Of a stretch of DNA of 5,967 nucleotides, positions 1 through 5,878 are shown piece after piece; position 1 is the stretch's first letter; the number at the start of each line of letters is the position of its first letter. The position numbers and the translations under genes were made by a program. The notes under the pieces are model-generated. The model was not told where the DNA came from and did no database searches. It worked only from the letters and a program-made list of their open reading frames with translations. The DNA comes from Ruminococcaceae bacterium UBA1865 (GTDB lineage: Bacteria > Bacillota > Clostridia > Oscillospirales > Acutalibacteraceae), in contig DDHX01000010.1 of the NCBI GenBank assembly GCA_002338255.1, positions 53,472 to 59,438 on the forward strand, in the 5' to 3' direction.

Positions 1-146
1 TCATCGGCGGCGGCGATTCCGCGGCAGCCGTTGAAAAACTTGGTTTTGCTGAAAAAATGACCCACATCTCCACGGGCGGCGGCGCTTCCCTTGAATTCCT
101 TGAGGGTCTTGAACTGCCGGGTATCGCGTGCCTGAACGATAAATAA
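1..146 (+). CDS. pgk: Phosphoglycerate kinase, C-terminal end (5' truncated by window)
   Basis: Reading from base 3, 47 codons end at TAA (144-146). The peptide begins [14 protein letters not shown] and continues with [15 protein letters not shown], ending GIACLNDK. The GGGD-S-AAA stretch and the [12 protein letters not shown] motif are the C-terminal nucleotide-domain signatures of phosphoglycerate kinase. The enzyme transfers phosphate from 1,3-bisphosphoglycerate to ADP in the cytoplasm, the first ATP-yielding step of glycolysis. Everything upstream is outside the window, so nothing can be said of its start or promoter. It lies 89 bp before tpiA on the same strand and is followed two genes later by gpmI, the usual Firmicute lower-glycolysis order. 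The identification rests on motif recognition and on the neighbours, which agree. Confidence 0.95.
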   Translation, partial: IGGGDSAAAVEKLGFAEKMTHISTGGGASLEFLEGLELPGIACLNDK

Positions 147-197
147 GCAAGCCGAAGCTTGCAAGTGAGCAAATGCGGCAGCCGGTCTGCCGCATTT
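147..197 (+). repeat. Two tandem hairpins in the pgk-tpiA spacer
   Basis: The first inverted repeat, GCAAGC-CGAA-GCTTGC (147-162), begins immediately after the pgk stop codon. The second has perfect 10-base arms AAATGCGGCA (171-180) and TGCCGCATTT (188-197) around a 7-base loop. Neither is followed by a run of T: the next bases are GAAGTATATTAAAC. They therefore do not look like a full intrinsic terminator. By inference they could act as a partial attenuator or as an RNA stability or processing element that sets the pgk to tpiA ratio. Confidence 0.6.
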
Positions 198-235
198 GAA
201 GTATATTAAACATTTACTTTGAAGTAGATATCATC

Positions 236-1003
236 ATGAACAAAAAACTGAGAAAAGCAGTCATCGCCGGTAACTGGAAAATGAACAAAACTCCTGCCGA
301 GGCAAAAGAGTTAATTGAAGGCATTAAACCTCTCGTAAAAGACGCTGACTGCGGCGTTGTGGTCTGTGTTCCTTACATCGATCTTGCTGTGGCACTTGAA
401 GCCACAAAAGGCACAAACATCGGCGTTGGCGCCGAAAACTGCCATTGGGAAAAGAGCGGCGCGTTTACCGGAGAAATTTCAGCGGACATGCTTTCCGCCA
501 TCGGCGTTCAGTACGTCATTATCGGCCACAGCGAGCGCAGAACGTATTTCGGTGAAACAGACATTACTGTCAACAAGCGCGTACGCGCGGCTTTGGACAA
601 CGGCCTGACCGTTATTCTTTGCGTTGGCGAATATCTTGAGCAGCGCGAGCAGGGCATTACAGCCGAACTCGTTGCCATGCAGACTAAGATTGCCCTCGGC
701 GGCGTATCTGAAGACGAGCTTAAGAAGATTATCCTTGCATACGAGCCTGTTTGGGCAATCGGCACCGGAAAAACTGCACCCTCTGCACAGGAAAACGAAG
801 TTTGCGCAGTGATCCGTTCAACCGTCAAAGAACTGTACAACGCCGCAGCAGCGGATGCAATGACCGTTCAGTACGGTGGCTCCATGAATGCCAAAAACGC
901 AAACGAACTGCTTGACCAGCCTGACGTTGATGGCGGTTTAATCGGCGGCGCCTCCTTAAAGCCGGCAGATTTTGCCGAAATCGTAAAAGCGGCAAACAGG
1001 TAA
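236..1003 (+). CDS. tpiA: Triosephosphate isomerase
   Basis: This 255-residue protein matches the usual length of about 250 residues for triosephosphate isomerase, the cytoplasmic TIM-barrel enzyme that interconverts dihydroxyacetone phosphate and glyceraldehyde 3-phosphate. The catalytic set is complete: Asn13 and Lys15 in AGNWKMN, His98 in IIGHSERR, and Glu170 in [13 protein letters not shown], which also carries the flexible loop 6. The phosphate-binding motifs YGGSM (213-217) and GLIGGASL (234-241) are present. The ATG at 236 is chosen because the protein then begins close to the conserved AGNWKMN strand, and the next Met is inside that motif. The ribosome binding site is poor: only GAAG at 221-224, 11 bases upstream. 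Translation may therefore depend partly on coupling or leader structure. The gene lies between pgk and gpmI on the same strand, and the spacer to gpmI is 56 bases with no terminator, so it is very likely part of one operon. Confidence 0.98.
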   Translation: MNKKLRKAVIAGNWKMNKTPAEAKELIEGIKPLVKDADCGVVVCVPYIDLAVALEATKGTNIGVGAENCHWEKSGAFTGEISADMLSAIGVQYVIIGHSERRTYFGETDITVNKRVRAALDNGLTVILCVGEYLEQREQGITAELVAMQTKIALGGVSEDELKKIILAYEPVWAIGTGKTAPSAQENEVCAVIRSTVKELYNAAAADAMTVQYGGSMNAKNANELLDQPDVDGGLIGGASLKPADFAEIVKAANR

Positions 1004-1046
1004 GAGGCAGATTCACAGCTTATTTGCATTATAATTTAGCCTTGAC

Positions 1047-1051
1047 AGGAG
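1047..1051 (+). promoter_or_regulatory. Ribosome binding site that fixes the gpmI start
   Basis: AGGAG stands 8 bases before the ATG at 1060. An in-frame TTG at 1024 would add 12 residues, but it has no Shine-Dalgarno, and the added residues precede the conserved first strand of the enzyme. The ATG at 1060 is preferred. Confidence 0.85.
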
Positions 1052-1059
1052 TTTATCTT

Positions 1060-2571
1060 ATGAAAAATCCATTAATACTCATGATATTGGACGGTTTTGG
1101 CATTGGCGGGGAAAGCGGAAACGCGATTAAAGCGGCCAACAAACCGAATATTGACCGTCTTTTTGCAAACAACCCAATCACAGAAATTGGCGCTTCCGGT
1201 CTTGATGTCGGTCTGCCTGACGGTCAAATGGGCAACTCCGAGGTTGGTCACACCAACATTGGCGCGGGCCGCATTGTTTATCAGGAATTGACCAGAATTA
1301 CAAAATCAGTTCTTGACGGCGACTTTTTTGAAAATTCTGCTTTTCTTGCCGCTGCTGATAACGCGGTGGCGAAGGGAAGTGCCCTCCATCTGATCGGTCT
1401 GCTTTCCGACGGCGGTGTTCACAGCCACAACACTCACCTTTATGCTTTGGTGGAGCTTGCAAAGAAACGCGGCTGCAAAAAAGTTTACGTTCATGCTCTG
1501 CTCGACGGCCGCGATGTTCCGCCGTCCTCCGGCAAGGATTTCGTCGCTGACTGTGCACAAAAGCTCAAGGAAATCGGCGTGGGTGAAATCGCCACCGTCA
1601 TGGGCCGCTACTACGCAATGGATCGTGACAACCGCTGGGAGCGCGTTGGAAAAGCCTATGCCGCAATGGTTTACGGCGAGGGCGTTCAGTGCGACGATCC
1701 GGTAAAGGCCGTTGAGGAATCTTATAAAAATGAAGTAACCGATGAATTTGTGCTGCCGACTGTCTGCGCCAAGAATGCAGAAATCAAAGCGGATGATTCC
1801 GTTATCTTCTTTAACTTCCGCCCCGACAGAGCACGTGAAATCACGCGCACCTTTGTTGACCCGGAGTTTAACGGCTTTGAGCGCAAAAAAGGCTTCTTTC
1901 CGCTCACCTATGTGTGCATGACGCAATATGACGCCACAATGCCGAACGTACTGGTGGCATTTAAGCCTCAGTCACTGAAAAATACCTTTGGAGAATACAT
2001 TTCCGACAAGGGTTTAACACAGCTTCGTATTGCAGAAACTGAGAAATACGCCCATGTGACCTTCTTTTTTAACGGCGGCGTGGAAAAACAGTATCCGAAC
2101 GAAGACAGAGTTCTGATTCAGTCGCCTAAAGTTGCTACTTACGACCTCCAGCCGGAAATGAGCGCGAATGAAGTAACAGATGCTTTGGTAGACCGTATTA
2201 AAAGCGGTAAATACGACGTCATTATTTTAAATTTTGCAAACTGCGATATGGTTGGACACACGGGTGTCTTTACGGCGGCAAAAGCGGCTGTGGAAGCGGT
2301 TGACAAATGTGTAGGCAGAGTGACCGACGCAATTGCACAAATGGGCGGTATTGCATTGATTACGGCTGACCACGGCAATGCCGACAAGATGTACGAAGAG
2401 GACGGCTCTCCGTTTACAGCGCACACGACCAACCCTGTTCCATTCTGTGTCATTGGCCACCCCTGCAAGCTCCGCACCGGAGGCAAGCTGGCTGATATTG
2501 CGCCGACTATGCTCAAACTTTTGGGCTTACCACAACCGGCAGAGATGAGCGGCTCCAGTATTATTGAATAA
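1060..2571 (+). CDS. gpmI: 2,3-bisphosphoglycerate-independent phosphoglycerate mutase
   Basis: This 503-residue protein has the usual length (about 510) and all the catalytic landmarks of the alkaline-phosphatase-superfamily mutase that interconverts 3- and 2-phosphoglycerate using two manganese ions. Metal ligands and the phosphoserine are visible: Asp11 in ILDGFG, Ser60 in MGNSEVGH, Asp396 and His400 in CDMVGH, Asp437 and His438 in ADHGN, and His455 in AHTT. Substrate-binding residues include His121 (GGVHSH), Arg151-Asp152 (GRDVPPSS), Arg183 (MGRYY), Arg189 (MDRDNRW), Arg254 and Arg257 (FRPDR), and Lys329 (ETEKY). They keep a nearly constant offset from the well-studied Geobacillus stearothermophilus enzyme. 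The inserted phosphotransferase domain sits between the two phosphatase-domain halves, as expected. It is the last gene of the + strand glycolysis run; enolase does not follow here. It ends 54 bases before a shared terminator and converges with the desulfoferrodoxin gene. Nothing suggests damage or unusual codon use. Confidence 0.98.
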   Translation: MKNPLILMILDGFGIGGESGNAIKAANKPNIDRLFANNPITEIGASGLDVGLPDGQMGNSEVGHTNIGAGRIVYQELTRITKSVLDGDFFENSAFLAAADNAVAKGSALHLIGLLSDGGVHSHNTHLYALVELAKKRGCKKVYVHALLDGRDVPPSSGKDFVADCAQKLKEIGVGEIATVMGRYYAMDRDNRWERVGKAYAAMVYGEGVQCDDPVKAVEESYKNEVTDEFVLPTVCAKNAEIKADDSVIFFNFRPDRAREITRTFVDPEFNGFERKKGFFPLTYVCMTQYDATMPNVLVAFKPQSLKNTFGEYISDKGLTQLRIAETEKYAHVTFFFNGGVEKQYPNEDRVLIQSPKVATYDLQPEMSANEVTDALVDRIKSGKYDVIILNFANCDMVGHTGVFTAAKAAVEAVDKCVGRVTDAIAQMGGIALITADHGNADKMYEEDGSPFTAHTTNPVPFCVIGHPCKLRTGGKLADIAPTMLKLLGLPQPAEMSGSSIIE

Positions 2572-2625
2572 ATTTTACAAATCAGCAAACTCTTTCTGAA
2601 ATAGTCCATAAACATAAAACAAAAA

Positions 2626-2666
2626 AGAGCCTGCAATTCGTGTCAACAACACCGATTGCAGGCTCT
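2626..2666. terminator. Bidirectional hairpin terminator between convergent gpmI and dfx
   Basis: The perfect 12-base arms AGAGCCTGCAAT (2626-2637) and ATTGCAGGCTCT (2655-2666) enclose a 17-base loop, which can pair further through GTGT (2640-2643) and ACAC (2649-2652). On the minus strand the stem is followed by TTTTTTGTTTTATG, a textbook U-tract, so it is best suited to ending the desulfoferrodoxin transcript. On the + strand only TGCTATGTTTC follows. The site can still serve gpmI, probably less efficiently. Confidence 0.9.
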
Positions 2667-2745
2667 TGCTATGTTTCATTCTAAAGTCATCTACAGAAAT
2701 ATTTTGAAGTTCTTTTCTGCGATAACTTCTTTTCAGATAAGCGAA

Positions 2746-3135
2746 TTACCCAACCTTCGTTTCCCATAGACCATGGAGGTTGCAATACGCATAGGCCGCG
2801 ACCGCTTCGTCATTCTCAAGGACAAAAACCGCTTCCGGCTTATCCCCTGGCTTTAAAATTCTGCGCTGACCGCCGTTTTTGGTCTCGAGATAAATCCACT
2901 CGATGTAGTGTTCTTCCAGCATCGGATGAGGCACACTGCCAACTTTCACGGTAACTGTGTTTCCGGAAATACTGATCACCGGCAGATGTTTTTCGTGTGC
3001 CGCCTCCACTGTGTTCGGTATTAGCTCCGTCATCGGTTCCCCGCAGCAGATCATGGAAACCCCACTGTTGAAGATCATCCCGACAAAGTTCCCGCAATGC
3101 TTACAGATATAAAATTTCGCGTTCTTGTTTGACAT
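2746..3135 (-). CDS. dfx: Desulfoferrodoxin (two-iron superoxide reductase)
   Basis: The 129-residue protein has the two-domain layout of desulfoferrodoxin. The N-terminal desulforedoxin-like rubredoxin fold holds Cys11, Cys14, Cys30 and Cys31 (CKHC and ICCGEP) for an Fe(Cys)4 centre. The C-terminal superoxide reductase domain supplies the Fe(His)4Cys site: His50 in EKHLPV, His70 and His76 in VPHPMLEEHYIEW, and Cys118 and His121 in CNLHGLWE. Glu48 and Lys49, the conserved pair beside the active iron, are also present. By family knowledge it reduces superoxide to hydrogen peroxide in the cytoplasm without releasing oxygen, taking electrons from rubredoxin or similar donors. This is a common oxygen defence of anaerobes. 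The ATG has a strong ribosome binding site (AAGGGGG, 8 bases upstream). It appears monocistronic, with a terminator 80 bases downstream and an inverted repeat on its promoter. The presence of all four N-terminal cysteines separates it from one-iron neelaredoxin. Confidence 0.97.
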   Translation of the reverse strand: MSNKNAKFYICKHCGNFVGMIFNSGVSMICCGEPMTELIPNTVEAAHEKHLPVISISGNTVTVKVGSVPHPMLEEHYIEWIYLETKNGGQRRILKPGDKPEAVFVLENDEAVAAYAYCNLHGLWETKVG

Positions 3136-3143
3136 AATAAATG

Positions 3144-3150
3144 CCCCCTT
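3144..3150 (-). promoter_or_regulatory. Ribosome binding site of dfx
   Basis: On the minus strand AAGGGGG lies 8 bases before the ATG that starts at 3135. It supports that start. Confidence 0.8.
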
Positions 3151-3170
3151 TTAACATATTTCGTTTTATT

Positions 3171-3199
3171 ATTATAACATTATTGTTATAAATAATAAA
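3171..3199 (-). promoter_or_regulatory. Putative dfx promoter with overlapping operator-like inverted repeat
   Basis: The minus strand carries a perfect TATAAT -10 box at 3176-3171 and, 17 bases upstream, a weak -35 (TTTATT, 3199-3194). A perfect inverted repeat TTATAACA-TTAT-TGTTATAA (3172-3191) overlaps the -10 and fills the spacer, where a bound repressor would block RNA polymerase. It does not match the PerR consensus TTATAATNATTATAA or the Fur box beyond being AT-rich, so the regulator is not identified. The whole stretch is extremely AT-rich, which raises the chance of accidental repeats. Confidence 0.5.
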
Positions 3200-3366
3200 G
3201 ATATAATTTATGAACATTTATTTTTATGTAATATGCACTGTTGTAATCAGAAATATTGTACTGCATAAAATTGACACTCATGCGTGACTGATCTTTTTAA
3301 TAAAACAGGAAGATTTATTTGTTATTATTTATTTATAAGCTAAATATAACAATTATGTTAACCTCG

Positions 3367-3395
3367 TTGCATTGAGGGATAAAAAATGTTAAAAT
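3367..3395 (+). promoter_or_regulatory. Promoter of the substrate-binding protein gene
   Basis: TTGCAT (3367-3372) and TAAAAT (3390-3395) are separated by 17 bases. TGT directly before the -10 makes it an extended -10 element. Transcription would begin near 3402, about 26 bases before the proposed CTG start. The rest of the 3151-3366 intergenic region is AT-rich. It shows another TTGACA at 3269-3274 without a convincing -10 behind it, and no gene. Confidence 0.6.
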
Positions 3396-3406
3396 AGCTT
3401 TATCCC
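3376..3406. repeat. Inverted repeat flanking the -10 box
   Basis: The perfect 8-base arms GGGATAAA (3376-3383) and TTTATCCC (3399-3406) enclose the extended -10 of the substrate-binding protein promoter. Because the predicted transcription start lies inside the right arm, the repeat is not fully transcribed. It is better read as a DNA operator candidate than as an RNA hairpin. The word ATTGAGGG also occurs twice, at 3371-3378 and 3411-3418, the second copy merging into the Shine-Dalgarno. Confidence 0.45.
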
Positions 3407-3413
3407 AAAAATT

Positions 3414-3424
3414 GAGGGGTGATC
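3414..3424 (+). promoter_or_regulatory. Ribosome binding site pointing to a CTG start
   Basis: GAGGGGTGATC is a long near-match to the Shine-Dalgarno AGGAGGTGATC. The segment aligned with GGAGG ends at 3419, leaving 8 bases before the CTG at 3428 but 23 bases before the first ATG at 3443. A TAA at 3425-3427 closes the frame just upstream, so CTG is the only other in-frame start candidate. Confidence 0.65.
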
Positions 3425-3427
3425 TAA

Positions 3428-5056
3428 CTGTATTTCAAAAGAATGACGGCAGTTTTCCTCTGCCTTACCATATTGTTCTCCTTTGCCGCATGCAGCAAAA
3501 AAGAACCTAAGAATGCCAATAAAAAAATGAATTATATTCTGACTGCCGAACCGAAAACGCTTGACCCGCAGATTGCCTCGGACAGTTCCTCAATTGTTGC
3601 GATTGAGGCGCTGTACGAAGGTCTTGCGCGCCTTGACGCGAAGCATCAGGCTTACCCCGGCGTGGCCGAAAAATGGGAGAGCAACGCGGACAGCACCGTG
3701 TTTACCTTCACGCTTCGCAACAACGCCAAATGGGCGAATTCAGGGAATGATAAGACGCCTGTCACTGCCGACGACTTTGTTTTTGCCTTCCGGCGGGCAC
3801 TTTCGCCCCAAACCGGCTCAACGACCTGTTCCCAAATGTTTTGCATTAAAAACGCCAAAGAAGTAAATTCCGGAGCGCTTCCGGCCGACCAGCTCGGCGT
3901 GACCGCGAAAGACGCACATACATTAATCGTACAGCTCAACTACTCCTATCCGGATTTTCCGGTCCTCACAGCTTCTGCTGTATTTATGCCCTGCAACCAG
4001 AAGTTTTTTGAAAGTGCCTCCGGCCGCTACGGATTGGAGCGCAAATATTTATCCAGCAACGGACCTTTTGAAATTGATGGGAAATACGGCTGGGAACATG
4101 GCAAATATCTTAATTTGGTACGTTCCTCTACCTATTCTGGCAATAAAAAGCCACTTCCATCAAATGTAAAATTCAGCATTATCAGCACAGCGACGGATCT
4201 CCCAGACCCGGTCACCGCGCTGACTACCGGAGCAGCGGATGCGATTGCGATGCCAATCGATAAGGTGCCGGCCGCAACTGCCGCGGGCTGCACCATTTCT
4301 TCATTTGAAGACACAACCTGGGGCCTTTGCTTTAATACGCAATCCAATATTATGAAAAACTCGAACATACGCAAGGCGTTTATTCAGGCGATTAACCGTG
4401 CGGCAGTTATAAAATATTTACCAAAGAACATGAGTGTGGCGGAGAATATTATCCCCCCCTCCACGACATGGATGAGCAAAAACTACCGTACACTCGCAAG
4501 CAGCGGCCCTTTTTACTTGAAACAGGATAAGAATGCTGCCGCACTGCTTACAACCGGATTAGCCCAACTCTCTTTGCTAAAACTGCCCAGCATCAATGTC
4601 ATTTGCCCCGACGACCCCAACGTTAAGCTGATGCTCAATGAAATGATTGCCAGTTGGAACACTCAATTCAATTACTATTTTAACATGGAACCGCTTAGCA
4701 GCGATGCTCTGGCCGCGCGCATCAAGTCGGGTAACTTTGAAGTTGCGATTTCTTCCGTTCAGCCTCTTAGCGACGGCCCGTTGGCTGTTTTATCACAGTT
4801 TAAAACCGGTTCGCAGAAAAACCCTGCCGTATTAAAAGACCCCGCCTTTGACGCAATGCTGACCGCCGCAGAGAAAAAGGGCGGCAGCGAGGCAACGACC
4901 GCATTTACAGCCGCAGAAAAATATTTGAATGAACAGGGCATATTCTATCCCCTCTATTACCAAAAGAATTACTTTGCCACCGCCAAGGGTGTTAGCGGTG
5001 TTGTGTTTCAGCCTTACGGCGCAGGTGTAGACTTTATTCAAGCCGGAAAAGAATAG
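3428..5056 (+). CDS. Peptide/nickel-type ABC transporter substrate-binding lipoprotein (family 5), probable CTG start
   Basis: This is an extracellular solute-binding protein of the OppA/DppA family (SBP_bac_5), 542 residues from the CTG or 537 from the ATG at 3443. It should capture a solute, probably a peptide, and deliver it to a membrane permease. Numbering from CTG, the N-terminus is MYFKRM, then a hydrophobic stretch and a lipobox FAAC with Cys22, so it is a membrane-anchored lipoprotein. Family hallmarks follow in order: LTAEPKTLDP (37-46), YEGLARLD (63-70), the FTFTLRNNAKWANSG segment (92-106) and VTADDFVFAFRRALSP (112-127). The length fits the family. Starting at ATG 3443 would remove Lys-Arg, the only positive charges before the hydrophobic core, and would leave the Shine-Dalgarno too far away. 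It has its own promoter and terminator. No permease or ATPase gene adjoins it, so it presumably works with a transporter encoded elsewhere or serves as a sensor. The substrate cannot be named from sequence. Confidence 0.9.
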   Translation: MYFKRMTAVFLCLTILFSFAACSKKEPKNANKKMNYILTAEPKTLDPQIASDSSSIVAIEALYEGLARLDAKHQAYPGVAEKWESNADSTVFTFTLRNNAKWANSGNDKTPVTADDFVFAFRRALSPQTGSTTCSQMFCIKNAKEVNSGALPADQLGVTAKDAHTLIVQLNYSYPDFPVLTASAVFMPCNQKFFESASGRYGLERKYLSSNGPFEIDGKYGWEHGKYLNLVRSSTYSGNKKPLPSNVKFSIISTATDLPDPVTALTTGAADAIAMPIDKVPAATAAGCTISSFEDTTWGLCFNTQSNIMKNSNIRKAFIQAINRAAVIKYLPKNMSVAENIIPPSTTWMSKNYRTLASSGPFYLKQDKNAAALLTTGLAQLSLLKLPSINVICPDDPNVKLMLNEMIASWNTQFNYYFNMEPLSSDALAARIKSGNFEVAISSVQPLSDGPLAVLSQFKTGSQKNPAVLKDPAFDAMLTAAEKKGGSEATTAFTAAEKYLNEQGIFYPLYYQKNYFATAKGVSGVVFQPYGAGVDFIQAGKE

Positions 5057-5063
5057 TTACAAT

Positions 5064-5103
5064 AACAGCCGCCTTGCAGATTTTAAACTGCAAGGCGGCT
5101 GTT
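5064..5103 (+). terminator. Strong intrinsic terminator after the substrate-binding protein gene
   Basis: A perfect 16-base stem, AACAGCCGCCTTGCAG (5064-5079) with CTGCAAGGCGGCTGTT (5088-5103), has an 8-base loop and begins 8 bases after the TAG stop. It is followed by TGTTGGATTTATTTAATTTT, a T-rich though interrupted tail. On the opposite strand the tail is ATTGTAACTATTC, so it may also stop minus-strand transcripts of the small downstream gene, less convincingly. Confidence 0.92.
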
Positions 5104-5189
5104 TGTTGGATTTATTTAATTTTGCACACCATAAATCGTTCAGCGGGTAACAGAGCCATTATGCTGCATAACCCGATGTGCACAGTTTC

Positions 5190-5309
5190 TCAAAGGAACA
5201 CTGCCAAAAGTGCGGAACCGGCAATCAGCACTGCACAGGTAATAGCCACAATACGTACAATAATTGTACGGGCATCAGTATGGTGTTTTTCTTTTTTACG
5301 ATTTTGCAT
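5190..5309 (-). CDS. Small single-helix membrane protein, 39 residues, unknown function
   Basis: I do not recognise this gene. It reads on the minus strand from ATG (5309-5307) to TGA (5192-5190). The peptide starts with MQNRKKEKHHTDAR, rich in Lys, Arg and His, and then has a hydrophobic stretch from about residue 16 to 39 (TIIVRIVAITCAV through ALLAVFL). This predicts one transmembrane helix with the basic end in the cytoplasm. The evidence that it is real is its signals: AGGAGG (5323-5318) exactly 8 bases before the ATG, and a TATAAT promoter upstream. It lies between the family-5 binding-protein terminator and the XRE regulator gene. It could be a membrane-anchored accessory peptide or a small regulator of a membrane complex; a type I toxin is possible, but no antisense RNA is evident. 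The function is not inferable. Confidence 0.72.
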   Translation of the reverse strand: MQNRKKEKHHTDARTIIVRIVAITCAVLIAGSALLAVFL

Positions 5310-5317
5310 CGGTATAT

Positions 5318-5323
5318 CCTCCT
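5318..5323 (-). promoter_or_regulatory. Ribosome binding site of the small membrane protein
   Basis: AGGAGG on the minus strand is followed by 8 bases and then ATG. This is a consensus Shine-Dalgarno and is the strongest argument that the 39-codon frame is translated. Confidence 0.85.
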
Positions 5324-5348
5324 GATAGCCTAAAAATTATATTCTTAT

Positions 5349-5377
5349 ATTATACCAACGTTATTGGATAAAAACAA
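5349..5377 (-). promoter_or_regulatory. Promoter of the small membrane protein gene
   Basis: On the minus strand TTGTTT (5377-5372) is followed after 17 bases by a perfect TATAAT (5354-5349). The start of transcription would fall near 5342, giving a leader of about 33 bases. The early leader contains a direct repeat: TTATATT occurs at 5337-5343 and 5345-5351 as read on the + strand. Confidence 0.7.
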
Positions 5378-5504
5378 TGCACAACATATGAATTTTAAAC
5401 AATCATTTTGAATACAGAGCTGTCCCGAACGCGGCGCATGTTTATGCAATACCCGAAAGCTTCTCCTGTCCCGGCTTATGTTTTGTTAAATGAAGCAGGA
5501 TAAA
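5378..5504. other. Intergenic stretch between the XRE gene and the small-protein promoter
   Basis: I see no gene with start signals here and no hairpin plus U-tract that would end the XRE transcript. Readthrough from the regulator into the small membrane protein gene therefore remains possible. The 5419-5475 part is richer in GC than its surroundings and repeats a CCCG word in three settings (TGTCCCGAACG, ACCCGAAAGC, TGTCCCGGC). The meaning is unclear. Confidence 0.4.
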
Positions 5505-5858
5505 TTACACTGCCGACCCGGTAAATTTTTTTTCTCTGTTTTCCCTCTTGTACTCCAGTCTTGTCATATCAAGAATATTTTCCTGCCCACGCACGTCCAA
5601 TTCACGATATTGGGACAGAAGTGCAGCTTCGTCCTTGCTCAGTGCAGAAGGCGGTTCCGGCGTATCTATCCGTCCAAACAAATAATCGAGGCTCACACCG
5701 TAGTAATTTGCAATAACGCAGAGTGCTTCATAATTCAGCTGTCTTTTTTCGTTTTCATACATGGAATATGCCTCACGGGAAATATTTAAAAGGGCAGCGA
5801 TATCATTTTGCGTGAGTTTATGCCCTGTTCTAAGTTCCTTCAGTTTCTGAGCGACCAC
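5505..5858 (-). CDS. XRE/Cro-CI family transcriptional regulator
   Basis: The 117-residue protein has an N-terminal Cro/CI-type helix-turn-helix domain at about residues 3-62. KLTQNDIAALLNIS (14-27) forms the second helix and turn, SREAYSMYENEKRQ (27-40) the recognition helix, and VSLDYLFG (55-62) the usual closing motif. A charged, probably helical tail (73-111, including LSKDEAALLSQYREL and GQENILDM) resembles the dimerising tails of small clostridial repressors. It should bind an inverted-repeat operator as a dimer in the cytoplasm. The start is GTG at 5858, placed 8 bases after AGGGGG. Two ATG codons at 5866-5861 are out of frame and too close to the Shine-Dalgarno. There is no metal, redox or ligand domain to suggest a signal. 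The palindrome 47 bases upstream of the start is a likely self-regulatory target. Neighbouring targets are unknown. Confidence 0.93.
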   Translation of the reverse strand: MVAQKLKELRTGHKLTQNDIAALLNISREAYSMYENEKRQLNYEALCVIANYYGVSLDYLFGRIDTPEPPSALSKDEAALLSQYRELDVRGQENILDMTRLEYKRENREKKFTGSAV

Positions 5859-5878
5859 CTCATCATCCCCCTCCCAAA

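Noticed and set aside
1024..1059. TTG start extending phosphoglycerate mutase by 12 residues
   Set aside because: No Shine-Dalgarno lies before it, while ATG 1060 has AGGAG at ideal spacing and starts directly at the conserved metal-binding strand.
1306..1926. 206-codon open frame on the minus strand inside gpmI
   Set aside because: It is antisense to a fully conserved enzyme with all catalytic residues. It has no recognisable domain, so the open frame follows from the codon composition of gpmI.
2139..2636. 165-codon minus-strand frame over the gpmI 3' end
   Set aside because: It is a shadow of gpmI, runs into the terminator hairpin, and has no family resemblance or convincing start signals.
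2706..2734. GAAGTT...AACTTC inverted repeat followed by TTTTC as a second + strand terminator
   Set aside because: The stem is only 6 AT-leaning pairs with a 12-base loop and a short T-run. It is too weak to call beside the 12-pair hairpin upstream.
3171..3191. PerR box at the desulfoferrodoxin promoter
   Set aside because: Alignment with TTATAATNATTATAA fails in the second half-site. The symmetry is 8-4-8, not 7-1-7, so the operator is left unassigned.
3151..3366. Hidden gene or small RNA in the AT-rich divergent spacer
   Set aside because: No start codon with a ribosome binding site and no terminator-like hairpin is visible. Only promoter-like and repeat elements can be supported.
5074..5325. 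83-codon + strand frame after the binding-protein terminator
   Set aside because: It begins inside the terminator stem, has no ribosome binding site, and is antisense to the better-supported 39-codon gene.
5439..5504. Short + strand frame MFMQYPKASPVPAYVLLNEAG
   Set aside because: It has only 21 codons, no Shine-Dalgarno or promoter, and is probably chance.
5490..5789. 99-codon + strand frame opposite the XRE gene
   Set aside because: It is antisense to a clear helix-turn-helix protein and has no family resemblance.
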